A stretch of 52,298 nucleotides of DNA from Methanoregula sp. (lineage in GTDB: Archaea; Halobacteriota; Methanomicrobia; Methanomicrobiales; Methanospirillaceae): NCBI RefSeq assembly GCF_028679125.1, contig NZ_JAJRCG010000018.1, positions 1 to 52,298 of the forward strand, given 5' to 3'. A program made the translations under genes and the position numbers. The notes below the pieces were generated by a model, which was given only the letters and a program-made list of their open reading frames with translations, was not told the DNA's origin and did not search any database. Positions 51,776 to 52,298 of the stretch are shown piece after piece. Every line of letters begins with the position of its first letter. Positions within the stretch are counted from its first letter, which is position 1.

Positions 51776-51834
51776 CCCTCCGCAGGAGGGACGGCATGGT
51801 GCAAAGACTATGGCAGAAGTGGTCGAGGTATTAG
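51776..51834 (+). promoter_or_regulatory. L11 leader: hairpin and overlapping 12-residue upstream frame
   Basis: CCCTCC-GCA-GGAGGG (51776-51790) is a perfect hairpin whose right arm is a strong ribosome binding sequence. It lies 5 bases before ATG 51796, which opens a 12-codon frame ([12 protein letters not shown], stop at 51832-51834) overlapping the L11 start out of frame. L11 itself (ATG 51810) has GGTG 8 bases upstream. The arrangement could control L11 translation; archaeal L1/L11 operons are known for feedback by L1, but an L1 site is not identified here. Confidence 0.35.
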
Positions 51835-52286
51835 TACCCGGCGGAAAGGCAACGGCAGGTCCACCATTAGGACCGTCGCTTGGACCACTCGGTATCAACG
51901 TGAAGGCCGTAGTTGACGAGATCAACAAGAAGACCGCATCCTTCAACGGCATGCAGGTCCCTGTCAAGATCGAAGTCGACGCAAAGAAGAACTTCACGCT
52001 GACGGTCGGTATCCCACCGACCACGGCACTCATCAAGAAAGAGGCCGGTATCGAGAAAGGATCCGGAGAGCCCAACGTCAAAGTGGCAGGGAACCTGCCA
52101 TTCGAGGCCGCTGTCAGAATTGCCAACATGAAACTCGAAGGCATGCTCTCGTACGAGCTGAAGACCGCAGTCAGAGAGGTCATCGGCACGTGTGTCAGCA
52201 TGGGAGTTACCATTGACGGCAAGAAGGCAAAGGATGTCTTCGCCCTCATTGATGAAGGCAAGTACGACAGTGTTCTCGTGAAATAA
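51810..52286 (+). CDS. rpl11: Large-subunit ribosomal protein L11
   Basis: Binds 23S rRNA at the GTPase-associated centre at the base of the stalk. The complete 158-residue archaeal form begins [20 protein letters not shown] and has [34 protein letters not shown] and the C-terminal RNA-binding helices ending [22 protein letters not shown] 51810 with GGTG at 8 bases. It is normally directly downstream of spt5; here the accessory island intervenes, so this is the first gene of a new unit with its own promoter. The next gene starts 1 base after the stop. Confidence 0.97.
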   Translation: MAEVVEVLVPGGKATAGPPLGPSLGPLGINVKAVVDEINKKTASFNGMQVPVKIEVDAKKNFTLTVGIPPTTALIKKEAGIEKGSGEPNVKVAGNLPFEAAVRIANMKLEGMLSYELKTAVREVIGTCVSMGVTIDGKKAKDVFALIDEGKYDSVLVK

Positions 52287-52287
52287 C

Positions 52288-52298
52288 ATGAGAAAACC
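52288..52298 (+). CDS. Start of the next gene, probably ribosomal protein L1 (cut by the window edge)
   Basis: ATG at 52288 one base after the L11 stop, followed by AGA AAA CC (Met-Arg-Lys). L1 is the usual next gene in archaea, but three codons cannot prove identity. Confidence 0.35.

Overview
The window reads as the chromosome of a methanogenic archaeon, most likely of the order Methanomicrobiales (Methanoregula-like). Reasons: an A-type ATP synthase, archaeal Spt5 and SecE, archaeal-type D-aminoacyl-tRNA deacylase, the methanopterin enzyme MptE, archaeal Thg1, and many PAS-rich histidine kinases with a TRHD-type H-box, as is usual in this order. The order-level call is from gene content, not a database search. 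Most of the DNA is GC-rich; three AT-rich patches (about 21.7-23.2, 30.0-30.3 and 50.5-51.7 kb) stand out.

Layout. 0-6.4 kb: the end of the ATP synthase operon (atpC-F-A-B-D) and phosphoglycerate kinase. 6.4-14.9 kb: single genes (methyltransferase, ribbon-helix-helix regulator, RlmH, VIT1-type transporter, rubrerythrin, C39-like protease), a three-gene operon of two small membrane proteins and a small soluble protein, and the first sensor protein. 15-21.5 kb: two more large sensor proteins. 21.6-23.3 kb: an AT-rich patch of unknown small genes ending at a tRNA-Lys(CUU) gene, with a possible integrase remnant at its far end. 23.4-29.8 kb: RCK-DHH protein, mptE, radical SAM protein, a site-2 protease with CBS domains, a PRC-barrel protein and Thg1. 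30.3-35.3 kb: ileS and a membrane sensor kinase. 35.6-40.7 kb: a forward run of aldehyde dehydrogenase, a TIGR00725-type protein, dtdA, ftsZ, secE and spt5. 40.7-51.8 kb: an accessory island separating spt5 from rpl11. 51.8 kb to the end: L11 and the first codons of the next gene, probably L1.

Signalling dominates the accessory content. Six proteins belong to one style: PAS (and GAF) sensor arrays, most with an N-terminal receiver domain and a C-terminal TRHD histidine kinase. One has lost the kinase. No classical DNA-binding response regulator is encoded, so any outputs lie elsewhere.

The best candidates for something undescribed are: a CTG-started 24-residue peptide or small RNA with a strong promoter, perfect Shine-Dalgarno sequence and nested hairpin (30.08-30.22 kb); the three-gene small membrane protein operon (9.8-10.7 kb); a composite inverted repeat family with GGGGGTCG, GGGTAC and TTTTACGACGTGA boxes (27.2-27.5 and 49.4-49.7 kb); and the island inside the spt5-rpl11 junction, with its decayed hicB gene, 12-bp iterated repeats and nuclease-like AT-rich gene.
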